Counted from the stretch's first letter, positions 1 through 9,415 are shown. The stretch: DNA of 64,000 bases from Pseudomonadota bacterium (GCA_023405815.1 JAEXXM010000054.1:51030-115029), one strand, 5' to 3'. Notes: generated by a model from the sequence alone, not told the origin. Numbers and translations are program-made.

Positions 1-2024
1 CGCGCGCCAGGGCCGTCGTCATCGGCGGCGGCCTGCTGGGCCTCGAAGCCGCTGCGGGATTGGCCGCGCACGACATGGACGTCACCGTCGTGCATCTGAT
101 GCCGACGCTGATGGAGCGGCAGCTCGATGCGTCCGCCGGCTATATGCTGCAGCGTGAGCTCGAAAGCCGCGGCATCAAGATAGTGACCAAGGCGAAGACC
201 ACGGCCATCCTCGGCGAGCGCCGTGCCGAGGGCGTCATGCTGGAGGACGGACGTGTTATTCCGGCAAGCCTCGTTGTTATGGCGGCGGGCATTCGCCCCA
301 ACGCCTGGCTCGCCAAGGAGGCGGGTATCGCCGTCAATCGTGGCATCCTTGTCGATGACGGCATGCGCACCTCCGATCCCGACATCTTCGCTCTCGGCGA
401 ATGCGCCGAGGTCGGCGGCGAGGTCTACGGCCTCGTTGCGCCGCTCTACGAGATGGCCCGCATCGCCGCGGCCCGTCTTGTCGGTGATGAGACCCCGCGC
501 TTCGTCCACAACGACACGCCGACCAAGCTGAAGGTCACCGGCATCGACCTCTTCTCGCTCGGCGACTTCGCCGACGGCGAGGACCGCCAGGAGATCGTCC
601 TGCGCGATGCCGCGGCGGGCGTCTACAAGCGCCTCGTCCTCAAGGAGAACCGCATCATCGGCACCGTTCTCTATGGCGAGACGTCCGATGGCGCCTGGTT
701 CAACGACCTGAAGAAGCGCGCGATCGACATCTCCGAAATGCGCGACACGCTTATCTTCGGACAATCCTATCAGGGCGGTGCCCCCCTGGACCCTACGGCG
801 GCCGTTGCAGCGTTGCCCGATGACGCGGAAATCTGCGGCTGCAACGGCGTATGCAAGGGCAAGATCGTCGGAGCCATCAAGGCAAAGGGCCTCACGTCGC
901 TCGACGACGTGCGCGCCCACACCAAGGCGTCCGCCTCGTGCGGCTCGTGCACGGGCCTCGTCGAGCAGGTGATGAAGCTGACGCTGGGCGACGCGTACAA
1001 CCCGACCGCGGTTCAGCCGATGTGCGCCTGCACCGACCTCGGTCACGATGACGTTCGCCGCCTGATCAAGGCGAAGGGATTGAAGACCATCTACGCGGTC
1101 ATGCAGGAGCTCGAGTGGAAGACCTCCTGCGGCTGCGCCAAGTGCCGTCCGGCACTTAACTACTACCTGGTCTGCGACTGGCCCGGCGAATACGCAGACG
1201 ACTACCAGTCCCGCTTCATCAATGAGCGCGTGCACGCCAACATCCAGAAGGACGGCACCTATTCCGTGGTCCCGCGTATGTGGGGGGGCGTCACCAGCTC
1301 AAAGGAGCTGCGCGCTATCGCCGATGTCGTCGATAAGTTCGCCATCCCCACGGTGAAGGTCACCGGCGGCCAGCGCATCGACATGCTCGGCATCAAGAAG
1401 GAGGACCTGCCGGCGGTGTGGGCCGATCTCGGCAAGGCCGGCTTCGTCTCCGGGCACGCCTATGCGAAGGGCCTGCGCACCGTGAAGACGTGCGTCGGAT
1501 CCGATTGGTGCCGCTTCGGTACCCAGGATTCGACCGGCCTCGGTATCCGTATCGAGAAGTTCATGTGGGGCTCCTGGACGCCGGCCAAGGTGAAGATGGC
1601 CGTGTCGGGATGTCCGCGCAATTGCGCCGAGGCGACCTGCAAGGACGTCGGCGTCATCTGCGTCGACAGCGGGTATGAGATCCACTTCGCCGGTGCTGCT
1701 GGCCTCGACATCAAGGGCACGGAGGTTCTCGGCCTCGTCAAGACCGAGGACGAGGCCCTCGAGGTGATCGTGGCGCTCGTCCAGATGTACCGCGAGCAGG
1801 CCCGCTACCTGGAGCGCATCTACAAGTGGGCGAAGCGCATCGGCATCGAGGAGATCAAGCGGCAGGTGCTCGCTGATCTCGACCGCCGCCGCGCCTACTT
1901 CGACCGCTTCGTCCATTCGCAGAAGTTCGCGCAGGTCGATCCCTGGTCGGAGCGCGTCTCCGGACTTCACAAGCACGAGTTCCGCCCGCTCGCATCGGTC
2001 GGCCTCACGCAGGCAGCGGAGTGA
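1..2024 (+). CDS. nirB: Nitrite reductase [NAD(P)H] large subunit, 5'-truncated by the window edge
   Basis: Cytoplasmic assimilatory nitrite reductase subunit, reducing nitrite to ammonium with NAD(P)H through FAD, Fe-S and siroheme. The reading frame is open from base 3, so the start lies outside the window; about 673 residues are visible, against roughly 800 in the family. A nucleotide-binding GGGLLGLEAA motif opens the visible part. Two BFD-like [2Fe-2S] modules follow (CGCNGVC...CGSC, then CAC...CGCAKC). The C-terminal sulfite/nitrite reductase domain carries the siroheme/[4Fe-4S] cysteines as CVGSDWC and CPRNC. The stop codon overlaps the GTG start of nirD by four bases, so the two are translationally coupled. 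Identity is clear from domain order and neighbours. Confidence 0.96.
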   Translation, partial: RARAVVIGGGLLGLEAAAGLAAHDMDVTVVHLMPTLMERQLDASAGYMLQRELESRGIKIVTKAKTTAILGERRAEGVMLEDGRVIPASLVVMAAGIRPNAWLAKEAGIAVNRGILVDDGMRTSDPDIFALGECAEVGGEVYGLVAPLYEMARIAAARLVGDETPRFVHNDTPTKLKVTGIDLFSLGDFADGEDRQEIVLRDAAAGVYKRLVLKENRIIGTVLYGETSDGAWFNDLKKRAIDISEMRDTLIFGQSYQGGAPLDPTAAVAALPDDAEICGCNGVCKGKIVGAIKAKGLTSLDDVRAHTKASASCGSCTGLVEQVMKLTLGDAYNPTAVQPMCACTDLGHDDVRRLIKAKGLKTIYAVMQELEWKTSCGCAKCRPALNYYLVCDWPGEYADDYQSRFINERVHANIQKDGTYSVVPRMWGGVTSSKELRAIADVVDKFAIPTVKVTGGQRIDMLGIKKEDLPAVWADLGKAGFVSGHAYAKGLRTVKTCVGSDWCRFGTQDSTGLGIRIEKFMWGSWTPAKVKMAVSGCPRNCAEATCKDVGVICVDSGYEIHFAGAAGLDIKGTEVLGLVKTEDEALEVIVALVQMYREQARYLERIYKWAKRIGIEEIKRQVLADLDRRRAYFDRFVHSQKFAQVDPWSERVSGLHKHEFRPLASVGLTQAAE

Positions 2025-2359
2025 GCAACATGCATTGGATCGCCATCGGCGCATTGGCCGACATTCCGCAGCGCGGCGCCCGCTGCATCGACACGCCGGA
2101 AGGCAAAGTCGCCGTCTTCCGCACCGGCGATGACCGCGTGTTCGCCATCGACGATCACTGCCCGCACAAGGGAGGGCCGCTCAGCCAGGGCATCGTCCAC
2201 GGCGCCGCCGTCACCTGCCCGCTGCACAACTGGGTCATCTCGCTTGAAACTGGCAAGGCGCAAGGTGCGGACGAAGGCTGCGTGCGCACCATCCCGGTGA
2301 AGGTCGAGAACGGTACGCTCTACATCGCGCCGAATATGCGCGCCGAAAGGGCCGCCTGA
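2021..2359 (+). CDS. nirD: Nitrite reductase [NAD(P)H] small subunit, Rieske type
   Basis: Small subunit partnering NirB in assimilatory nitrite reduction. The 112-residue protein is one Rieske-like domain with the [2Fe-2S] ligand pairs visible as CPHKGG and CPLHNW, about 18 residues apart. The GTG start overlaps the nirB stop (GTGA); an ATG nine bases downstream is an alternative start. The gene is followed after three bases by the nitrate reductase gene, so nirB, nirD and nasA form a tight operon. Some NirD proteins have lost the cluster ligands; here all four Cys/His positions are present. Confidence 0.94.
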   Translation: MSNMHWIAIGALADIPQRGARCIDTPEGKVAVFRTGDDRVFAIDDHCPHKGGPLSQGIVHGAAVTCPLHNWVISLETGKAQGADEGCVRTIPVKVENGTLYIAPNMRAERAA

Positions 2360-2362
2360 TCC

Positions 2363-5047
2363 ATGGACATGGCCGCCCCGCGCTCGATCAAGACGACCTG
2401 CCCATACTGCGGTGTGGGCTGCGGCGTCATTGCCGAGGTGCAGGCCGGCGGCGATGTCAGCGTGCGTGGCGACCCGGAGCACCCGGCCAATCGCGGGCGC
2501 CTGTGCTCGAAAGGATCGGCGCTGGCGGAGACGATCGGTCTCGAGGACAGGCTGTTGTTCCCCGAGGTGCGCGGCGCCCGCACCGATTGGGATACGGCGC
2601 TCGACCTCGTCGCGGCAAAGTTCAACGAGGCAGTCCGCGAGCATGGGCCGGACTCGGTCGCCTTCTACGTCTCCGGTCAGCTTCTTACCGAGGACTATTA
2701 CGTCGCCAACAAGCTGATGAAGGGCTTCATCGGCTCGGCGAACATCGATACCAACTCGCGCCTCTGCATGGCGTCTTCTGTTGCCGGGCATCGGCGCGCG
2801 TTCGGCGCTGATACGGTGCCCGGCTGCTACGAGGACTTGGAGCTCGCCGACCTGATCGTGCTGGTGGGCTCCAATCTCGCCTGGTGCCACCCCGTGCTTT
2901 ATCAGCGGATCGCGGCTGCCAAGGAAAGGCGGCCGCAGCTGAAGGTGGTGCTGATCGATCCGCGCAGCACCGCGACCGCCGACATCGCCGATCTGCATCT
3001 GGCGATCAAGCCCGACGGCGATGTGCCGCTGTTCCTCGGCCTGCTGCGCCATCTCGCCCGCCGCGGTCCGATCAACCGCCGTTACATCCGCGCGCACACG
3101 TCCGGGTTCGACGAGGCGATGTGCGCTGCCGATGCGCTCGACGTCTATGCGCTGGTAAGGCTCACCGGAATCCCGGCCGCCGAGCTCGAAAAGTTCTTCG
3201 CGCTCTTCGCCGCGACCGAGCGCACCGTCACCGTCTACAGCCAGGGCGTAAATCAGTCGGCGACCGGCACCGACAAGGTCAATGCGATCATCAATTGCCA
3301 CCTAGCCACCGGGCGCATCGGGCGGCCCGGCATGGGACCGTTCTCCGTCACCGGCCAGCCGAACGCCATGGGTGGTCGCGAGGTGGGCGGCCTTGCCAAC
3401 ATGCTCGCGGCCCACATGTCGATTGAGGCTCCGGCCGACCGCGAGCGCGTGCGGCGCTTCTGGCGCGCGCCGACCATCGCTCAAAGGCCCGGTCTCAAGG
3501 CGGTCGACATGTTCCGCGCCGTCGGCGAAGGCCGCATCAAGGCGCTGTGGATCATGGCGACCAATCCGGTCGTCTCGATGCCCGACGCCGAGAACGTCGC
3601 GGCCGCAATCCGAGCGTGCCCGTTCGTCGTGGTCTCCGACGTCACGGTGGCCATGGATACGGCGAAGCTCGCCCACGTGCTGCTGCCCGCCACGGCCTGG
3701 GGCGAGAAGAACGGCACCGTCACCAACTCCGAGCGGAGCATCTCCCGCCAGCGCAGCTTCCTGCGTGTCCCCGGCGAGGCGCGCCCCGACTGGTGGATCA
3801 TCAGCGAGGTCGCGCGCCGCATGGGGCACTGTACAGCCTTCGCCTACGACGACCCATCCGAGATATTCCGCGAGCATGCCGCTCTGTCCGCGTTCGAGAA
3901 CGCCGGCACCCGCGATTTCGACATTGGCGCCTACGCCGCTATCGATGCCGATCGCTACGAAGGGCTGGCGCCGTTCCAGTGGCCGCACCGTGCCGGGGCC
4001 GACGCAAAGCAGCGGTTCTTTGCCGATGGCCGCTACTATACGCCCGACGGCAGGGCGCGCTTCGTCACAGTCGAGGCGCCGGGGCCCGAGCCGGCCGCGC
4101 CCGGGTTCGCCCTAACGCTCAACACCGGGCGCATTCGCGACCATTGGCACACGATGACGCGAACGGGAAAGAGCGCCCGTCTATCGCAGCATTGCGCCGA
4201 GCCGTTCGTCGAGATCCACCCGCTCGACGCCGCCCGCTTTCATATCGGTGATGCCGACCTCGTGCGCGTTTCGACGGGCCTCGGCGCCATCCTCGTGCGT
4301 GCTTTGATTACGACGCGCCAGCAGGTCGGCTCGATCTTCGTTCCGATGCATTGGAACGACGAGTTTGCTTCCCGCGCGCGCGTCGACGTTCTGGCTGAGG
4401 GGATCACCGATCCAGTATCGGGGCAGCCGGCCTCGAAGAACATTCCGGCGCGGATCGAGCGGTTCGTTGCCGCTATGTACGGATTTGCGGTGCTGCGCCG
4501 CAAGCCGAAGGCCATCGCTGCCGAGTATTGGGCCATCGCTAAATGCGACGGCGGCTGGCGCGTCGAGATGGCTTTCGCGGCCGATGCCGGCGATTGGTCC
4601 GAGTTCGCCCGTGCTCTCGTCGGCGGCGACTGCGACCAGGCGGTGTATCAGGATGCACAGACCGGCCGCATGCGACTGGCCTGCTACGAAAATCAACGGC
4701 TCACCGGCATCCTCTTCCTCTCGCCTGATCCCGTTGCCGTCTCGCGCGAGTGGGCAATCTCGCAAATCGCCGCGTCGGCGGCGCCGTGCGCAAAGCGCAG
4801 CTCGGTGCTTGCGGGGCGTCCCGCCGCCGGTTCCCTCGATCCCGGCGCAACGGTATGCGCATGCTTCGGCGTCGGGACCAACGATATCGCCGCAGCCGTT
4901 GCGCGGGGTTGCTCGACGGTAGACGCCGTCGGCGCAGCAACCCAGGCCGGCACCAACTGCGGCTCCTGCCGCGCCGAAATCCGCAACATCATCGAGCGCA
5001 AGCGCGGGGTGCAAGCCCAGCCCGCGACGCTCGTCGTTTCAGGGTGA
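2363..5047 (+). CDS. nasA: Assimilatory nitrate reductase catalytic subunit with C-terminal BFD domain
   Basis: Molybdopterin enzyme of the DMSO reductase superfamily reducing nitrate to nitrite in the cytoplasm. At 894 residues it matches the long NasA form. The N-terminus has the [4Fe-4S] motif CPYCGVGCG with the fourth Cys at GRLCSKG. The central molybdopterin-binding domains and a C-terminal molydopterin-dinucleotide domain (near LNTGRIRDHWHTMTRTGKS) follow. The last about 60 residues form a BFD-like [2Fe-2S] domain (CACFG...GTNCGSC). No Tat signal is present, which favours the assimilatory cytoplasmic enzyme over periplasmic NapA. Position directly after nirBD supports the call. Confidence 0.95.
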   Translation: MDMAAPRSIKTTCPYCGVGCGVIAEVQAGGDVSVRGDPEHPANRGRLCSKGSALAETIGLEDRLLFPEVRGARTDWDTALDLVAAKFNEAVREHGPDSVAFYVSGQLLTEDYYVANKLMKGFIGSANIDTNSRLCMASSVAGHRRAFGADTVPGCYEDLELADLIVLVGSNLAWCHPVLYQRIAAAKERRPQLKVVLIDPRSTATADIADLHLAIKPDGDVPLFLGLLRHLARRGPINRRYIRAHTSGFDEAMCAADALDVYALVRLTGIPAAELEKFFALFAATERTVTVYSQGVNQSATGTDKVNAIINCHLATGRIGRPGMGPFSVTGQPNAMGGREVGGLANMLAAHMSIEAPADRERVRRFWRAPTIAQRPGLKAVDMFRAVGEGRIKALWIMATNPVVSMPDAENVAAAIRACPFVVVSDVTVAMDTAKLAHVLLPATAWGEKNGTVTNSERSISRQRSFLRVPGEARPDWWIISEVARRMGHCTAFAYDDPSEIFREHAALSAFENAGTRDFDIGAYAAIDADRYEGLAPFQWPHRAGADAKQRFFADGRYYTPDGRARFVTVEAPGPEPAAPGFALTLNTGRIRDHWHTMTRTGKSARLSQHCAEPFVEIHPLDAARFHIGDADLVRVSTGLGAILVRALITTRQQVGSIFVPMHWNDEFASRARVDVLAEGITDPVSGQPASKNIPARIERFVAAMYGFAVLRRKPKAIAAEYWAIAKCDGGWRVEMAFAADAGDWSEFARALVGGDCDQAVYQDAQTGRMRLACYENQRLTGILFLSPDPVAVSREWAISQIAASAAPCAKRSSVLAGRPAAGSLDPGATVCACFGVGTNDIAAAVARGCSTVDAVGAATQAGTNCGSCRAEIRNIIERKRGVQAQPATLVVSG

Positions 5048-5055
5048 GGGGAAAC

Positions 5056-5976
5056 ATGCGCGGTGCGCCGCTCACATTGAAGCCGACGGCGTTGGAGGCG
5101 ATCTCCGCGGCCCTGCAGCGCATCAGCGGGATCGGCCGTTTGCAGGACAAGCGTCGGGCAGGCAAGGCGGACGCAGCGGCTGCGCGTAACGGCGAGGACG
5201 GCCGTGTGGCGCTCGTCGGCGCCGGTCCCGGCGATCCCGAGCTTCTGACGCTCAAGGCGCTGCGCGTGCTGCAGACCGCGGATGTCATCCTCCACGATCA
5301 GCTCGTTTCGGACGAGGTCCTGGCCCTCGCGCCGGCCCATGTCGAGCGCATAGACGTCGGCAAGAAGGGCTACGGCCGCGCCTGCCGGCAGTCGGACATC
5401 AACGCGCTCATGGTCGGTCTCGCCCGTGCGGGGCGCAGGGTAGTGCGCCTCAAGGCGGGCGACCCGCTCATGTTCGGCCGCCTCGAGGAGGAGGTGGATG
5501 CACTGCGCGACGCCGGCGTCGGGTTCGATGTCGTCCCCGGCATCTCGGCGGCACAGGGGGGCGCCGCCGCCCTCGGGCTTTCGCTGACGCGCCGTCGCGG
5601 CTCTCGCCGCTTCCAGGCCATCACCGGGCACGCCGCCGATGGGCACCTGCCGGATGATTTCGATTGGGCTGGCCTTGCCGACCCGAAGGCGACGACTGCG
5701 GTCTATATGCCCAAGGCGACCATCGAGACTTTGTGCTCCGAGCTTCAGCGGCGCGGCCTCGAGCCCCAGCATCCGGCCGTAGCCATCTTCAACGCGACAC
5801 GGGCCGATCAGCGTGCGATCGCCGCCTCGATCGCGACTCTGCCGCAGCGCGTGGCCAGTGCTGACGACGGCGCACCGTGCATAATCTTTATCGGTATCGG
5901 CGCCGAAAGGCGTCTTGAGGAGCTGTTCGCGTTGCAGCCGGGGGAAAGCTGCAAGGCGTACGTTGGTGAGTGGTAG
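5056..5976 (+). CDS. cobA: Uroporphyrinogen-III C-methyltransferase (siroheme branch)
   Basis: Methylates uroporphyrinogen III with two S-adenosylmethionine molecules to precorrin-2, the precursor of the siroheme used by the NirB encoded upstream. The tetrapyrrole methylase signatures are visible: VALVGAGPGDPELLTLKA near residue 52, VVRLKAGDPLMFGR near 130 and VVPGISAA near 157. The protein has 306 residues, so it is the SUMT domain only, without the CysG dehydrogenase/ferrochelatase part. The ATG at 5056 is preceded by AGGGGAAAC, a reasonable ribosome binding site eight bases after the nasA stop; the frame is open upstream but overlaps nasA. Confidence 0.93.
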   Translation: MRGAPLTLKPTALEAISAALQRISGIGRLQDKRRAGKADAAAARNGEDGRVALVGAGPGDPELLTLKALRVLQTADVILHDQLVSDEVLALAPAHVERIDVGKKGYGRACRQSDINALMVGLARAGRRVVRLKAGDPLMFGRLEEEVDALRDAGVGFDVVPGISAAQGGAAALGLSLTRRRGSRRFQAITGHAADGHLPDDFDWAGLADPKATTAVYMPKATIETLCSELQRRGLEPQHPAVAIFNATRADQRAIAASIATLPQRVASADDGAPCIIFIGIGAERRLEELFALQPGESCKAYVGEW

Positions 5977-5998
5977 ATTGGGAGCATCGAGCAGCGTG

Positions 5999-7264
5999 AT
6001 GAATCGGGTGGGAATTGTGGGCGGCCTGGCCGTCTTGAGTGCGTGCTTTGGCGTGGGGGCAGCAACGGCAGCAGATCTCGGCGGCGACTGCTGTGCAGAC
6101 CTAGAGGAGCGCGTCGCCGAGCTCGAGGCGACAACGGCACGCAAAGGCAACCGCAAGGTGTCGCTGACCGTCACCGGCTACGTCACCAAGCAGATCATGT
6201 TCTGGAACGACGGGGTCGAGCAGAACGCCTACGTCCAGGATATCGGACCAACGCAGGCGACCAACTTCCGCTTTACCGGCGAAGCTACGATCGCGCCAGG
6301 CTGGAAGGCCGGATACATGATGCGCATCCAGGATCTCCACGACAACCCGATGGGCGCGAACCAGAACACGCCGAGCAGCGATCTGGGACTCAATTTGCAG
6401 ATGGCGCACTGGTACATCGCCAGCAAGGAATACGGCAAGCTGGCCGTCGGTAAGAACGCGCTCGCCGCCAAGAGCGCCGCCATGTTCACCGACCTGTCCG
6501 GCACTCAGGTGATCGCCAACTACGTGTTATTCGACGGCGGTGCATTCTTCCTGCGCTCCAACGGTGCGCTCTCCACTCTGAAGTGGGGCGACTTCGGCTA
6601 CTGCTATGCGCAGCAGCGCCCCTGGGGCGGCGACTGCGACGGCATCGTTATGAATGGCGTGCGCTACGATAGCCCGACGTTCGCCGGCTTCTCGGTTTCC
6701 GCGAGCTATGGCGAGGACGACGACTGGGAGGTTGCCGGCCGATACACGGGCGAGGCCGGCGGCTTCAAGCTCGCATTCGGCATCGGCTACTCGGTCAACA
6801 CCGATGAGAACACGCAGCCGCCCCCGATCTCGCTCAGCAAGGAATCGGCCGTGTTCCAGCTTGGCGGCTACGCGCAGCATCTCGCGAGCGGCCTCTTCGT
6901 GCACGCCGCTTATGGCTCGGAGGACAACAACGGCAAGAAGACGCTCGCCGGCTTCACCGAGCCGGACTCCGATCAGTGGTACGTCAAGGGCGGCATTCGC
7001 CGTCAGTGGCTGCCGCTAGGTCACAGCGTCTTCTACGCGGAATACGGCGCCTACCTCGATCAGATTTCGCCAGCAGCCTTGGTCGCCGGCGTAACCTCCA
7101 GCACGTTCGAGCGCTTCGGCGCCGGCTTCGTGCAGGAGATCGATGCAGCGTCCATGCAGCTCTGGATCAAGTACCGCGAGCACCACGCCGATGTCGAAGG
7201 CGGCGCCCTGGGCGAGATCGACGACTTCCGCTACGTCTCGACAGGCGCGCTGATCAACTTCTAG
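5999..7264 (+). CDS. Outer membrane porin of the alphaproteobacterial type
   Basis: Predicted 421-residue outer membrane beta-barrel protein. Residues 1-25 form a signal peptide ending ATAADLGG. A short coiled-coil-like stretch (DLEERVAELEATTAR) follows, as in many alphaproteobacterial porins. The rest is rich in alternating aromatic/Gly strands and ends VSTGALINF, with the terminal Phe expected for barrel assembly by BAM. The ATG at 5999 was chosen because the signal peptide starts there; the open frame extends further upstream into cobA. It lies 22 bases after cobA and is probably co-transcribed with the nitrate operon, suggesting passage of nitrate or nitrite, which is inference. Confidence 0.85.
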   Translation: MNRVGIVGGLAVLSACFGVGAATAADLGGDCCADLEERVAELEATTARKGNRKVSLTVTGYVTKQIMFWNDGVEQNAYVQDIGPTQATNFRFTGEATIAPGWKAGYMMRIQDLHDNPMGANQNTPSSDLGLNLQMAHWYIASKEYGKLAVGKNALAAKSAAMFTDLSGTQVIANYVLFDGGAFFLRSNGALSTLKWGDFGYCYAQQRPWGGDCDGIVMNGVRYDSPTFAGFSVSASYGEDDDWEVAGRYTGEAGGFKLAFGIGYSVNTDENTQPPPISLSKESAVFQLGGYAQHLASGLFVHAAYGSEDNNGKKTLAGFTEPDSDQWYVKGGIRRQWLPLGHSVFYAEYGAYLDQISPAALVAGVTSSTFERFGAGFVQEIDAASMQLWIKYREHHADVEGGALGEIDDFRYVSTGALINF

Positions 7265-7709
7265 CCTGCATTGGGCTGGTCGAGGGCCACCGGCTCTCGA
7301 CCAGCCGATCGAGCGACAGCGTACCGGCACCGTACTTCATCAGAAAAAGTAGCGATACGGCCCAGACCCCGTGCGTGTCGAACGCGTTCGGATAGACGAA
7401 TATCTCGATCACAAGCGTCATGACGAGCAGCGCGGCGGCCGCAAAGCGCGTCCCAAGGCCGGCAAACAACAGCAGCGGCAGCGCCAGCTCAGCGCCCGTA
7501 GCCAAATACGCGGCGATCTCCGGCGATATGACCGGCAGCCTGTATTCTTCCTGGAACAGCGCGAGCGTATTGCCCTCGGCCCAGCCCTCGACTTTCAGCA
7601 TGCCGGAACGGAAGAACGTCGTCCCGACGCCGATGCGGGCGAGATAGGAGATGAGATCGGTCGGTATGCCTTTGAAGGCGGCAATGGTCGCCTCGATCAG
7701 GTCGCGCAT
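7254..7709 (-). CDS. DoxX family membrane protein of the bufferin operon
   Basis: Integral membrane protein of 151 residues with four hydrophobic segments typical of the DoxX/DUF417 fold, including LISYLARIGVGTTFFRSGM near the N-terminus and GAELALPLLLFAGLG in the middle. It is the last gene of a minus-strand operon BufA-BufB-BufC-DoxX, overlapping the upstream gene by 13 bases. DoxX proteins recur at the end of MNIO/bufferin operons (the gig operon of Cupriavidus has the same set), where their role is unresolved and may be redox or metal related. Its 3' end overlaps the convergent porin gene by 11 bases. Confidence 0.88.
   Translation of the reverse strand: MRDLIEATIAAFKGIPTDLISYLARIGVGTTFFRSGMLKVEGWAEGNTLALFQEEYRLPVISPEIAAYLATGAELALPLLLFAGLGTRFAAAALLVMTLVIEIFVYPNAFDTHGVWAVSLLFLMKYGAGTLSLDRLVESRWPSTSPMQARS
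7274..7306 (+). terminator. Hairpin after the nitrate operon, inside the 3' end of the DoxX gene
   Basis: A perfect 11-bp stem GGCTGGTCGAG / CTCGACCAGCC with an 11-base loop lies just after the porin stop. It has no T-run, and it overlaps the last codons of the convergent DoxX gene, so it may be a weak terminator or simply coding sequence. Confidence 0.35.
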
Positions 7710-8545
7710 GACAGCATCCTCATGGATTGGGGCTCGGTTGGCCGAGCATTGCGGGGGAGATGAACGCCGACGACGGCGCCAAGGGTGAAGAGCATCTGCA
7801 GCGCTACGCTGACATCGAAAGCGTCCGAAAGCTCGGCCGCGATCTCCGCCGCGACCTCGAGCGAATGACGGGCGGCGAGTGCAGCAATGAAGGCGTAGGT
7901 CGCGGTGTCGATGCGGACCACGGTGACGTCGAAGCAGGGCCTCACGACAAGCAGCGCCTCACCCCCCGAGGAAGCCTCCACCGGGCGCACGACCACGTCG
8001 CGCGTGTTGGTTTCCCAAATACTGAAAACGGCGTGGCCTGAGATCAACGTCCTGCACGAGGGATGCAGGATGAGCTGTGCCTCGAGCGCGTCATCGCCGA
8101 GCACGCCGAGGGCAGCGGCGTCGGCGGCCCGCGCATCGCGTGCGTGGTAGGCGTGCGCGATCAGCAACTCCAGCCGTGCGACGTCCGCGAGGTAGGGGAG
8201 CGTCCGGACCGGAGAAAATTTCTCTAGGAAGGCCGGAAAAGCATCACCGTATTCTAGGAGCGCGGGCGAGACAGGCGGATGAGCCTCGACGAACACGGCC
8301 GCCATCGCGCGGAAGAACTCTTCCCCGACAAGCCGCTGGATAACGGGAAAGCGGGCAGACAAGCATCGCGTAAGGCTCGCAAATACGTTGTTGCGATAGA
8401 CACCGAGGCGCTTCGCCGATGCCGCTCCCCGCGGTCCGAGGAGCGTCGGCGGGATGCGCTCCTCCGCGCCCCACAGGGCGCGCACGAACGCATCCTGATC
8501 CGCCTCCAGCAAAGCGGTACTGACATCACGCTGCACGGCTCTCAC
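7697..8545 (-). CDS. DUF2063 family protein, BufC/HvfC-like partner of the MNIO enzyme
   Basis: 282-residue protein of the putative DNA-binding domain family DUF2063, now regarded as the partner that presents precursor peptide to DUF692/MNIO enzymes (HvfC/BufC). Family features visible are the N-terminal segment with LGVYRNNVFASLTRCLSARF, followed by PVIQRLVGEEFF and LPYLADVARLE. The start is GTG at 8545, overlapping the end of the MNIO gene by 20 bases, so translation is probably coupled. A DNA-binding role is not supported by context; the gene order indicates peptide modification. Confidence 0.87.
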   Translation of the reverse strand: MRAVQRDVSTALLEADQDAFVRALWGAEERIPPTLLGPRGAASAKRLGVYRNNVFASLTRCLSARFPVIQRLVGEEFFRAMAAVFVEAHPPVSPALLEYGDAFPAFLEKFSPVRTLPYLADVARLELLIAHAYHARDARAADAAALGVLGDDALEAQLILHPSCRTLISGHAVFSIWETNTRDVVVRPVEASSGGEALLVVRPCFDVTVVRIDTATYAFIAALAARHSLEVAAEIAAELSDAFDVSVALQMLFTLGAVVGVHLPRNARPTEPQSMRMLSCAT

Positions 8546-9407
8546 CTTCCGCCAAAAGGATCCGCTCGGCCTTCATGGCCTCCGCATAGAGAGTCGCCCA
8601 TTCAGGCACGTCGTTGTCCCACTCGATGAGCGTCGGCACCGCCCCGGCGCGGCCGACGACGCGCGCGTAAAGGCCCCACACGGCCTCGCGAACACTGCGG
8701 TCGTGCGCATCGATCAGCAGCAGCGAGCCGTCGTCGTCCGCCACCTCCGCGTATCCGGCAAGGTGGATCTCGCCGACGTGCTCGACGGGGAAATCGTCCA
8801 TATAGGCCACGGCATCGAAGCGATGATTTACGGCGCTGACGTAGACGTTGTTGCAGTCGAGCAGCAGCCCGCAGCCGGAGAGGCGAACGAGCTCTGAAAG
8901 GAACTCGACTTCCGGCATGTCGCTCGTCGAGAACGTGACATAGGTCGAAGGGTTCTCGATCAGCACCTGGCGCCCGAGGGCCTGCTGCAGCTCGTCGACG
9001 TGACGGGTGACGTGTGCAAGCGTCGTGGCGTTGTAGGGAAGCGGCAGGAGATCGTTGAGGAAGTGTCCGTCGTGGGTCGACCAGGCAAGATGCTCCGACA
9101 CGAGCCCAGGCTTGTAGCGGTCGACCAGCTCGGCGAGACGCCCAATGTGCTGCCGGTCGAGCCGCTCGGCGCCGCCGATCGACAGGCCGACGCCGTGCAG
9201 CGACAGCGGGTAGCGCGCGCGCACGCGCTCCAGGACATGGTGCGGCCAGCCGCCGGCACCCATGTAGTTCTCGGGGTGAACCTCGAACCAGCCGATGTCC
9301 GGGCAGGCATCGAGAACGTCCCGGTAGTGCTCGGGCTTGAGCCCGACCCCGGCACGCGCCGGGATCGGGGTGGCTATGCCTTGTCCGAGCCTTGCTGCTG
9401 CAGACAT
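8526..9407 (-). CDS. DUF692 multinuclear non-heme iron oxidase, BufB-like
   Basis: 293-residue TIM-barrel enzyme of the MNIO (DUF692) family. Known members modify cysteines of precursor peptides (methanobactin, 3-thiaglutamate, bufferins) using two or three iron ions. Visible motifs include the N-terminal GVGLKPEHY, FEVHPENYMG, LSLHGVGLSIGG, SEHLAW, IENPSTY, LLLDCNNVYVSA, EIHLAGY and DAHDRSV, which supply the conserved His/Glu/Asp metal ligands. The ATG at 9407 was chosen over an open upstream extension because MNIO proteins begin close to this GVGL motif and the extension would overlap the peptide gene. It lies eight bases after the BufA gene. Confidence 0.92.
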   Translation of the reverse strand: MSAAARLGQGIATPIPARAGVGLKPEHYRDVLDACPDIGWFEVHPENYMGAGGWPHHVLERVRARYPLSLHGVGLSIGGAERLDRQHIGRLAELVDRYKPGLVSEHLAWSTHDGHFLNDLLPLPYNATTLAHVTRHVDELQQALGRQVLIENPSTYVTFSTSDMPEVEFLSELVRLSGCGLLLDCNNVYVSAVNHRFDAVAYMDDFPVEHVGEIHLAGYAEVADDDGSLLLIDAHDRSVREAVWGLYARVVGRAGAVPTLIEWDNDVPEWATLYAEAMKAERILLAEGESRAA

Positions 9408-9415
9408 GGAATGCC

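Noticed and set aside
1299..3301. Two long open frames on the minus strand opposite nirB, nirD and nasA
   Set aside because: They are antisense to genes with clear domains and show the Arg/Ala/His-rich composition of high-GC shadow frames.
4693..6174. 493-codon minus-strand frame opposite nasA, cobA and the porin
   Set aside because: It spans three real genes in antisense and has no recognisable domain.
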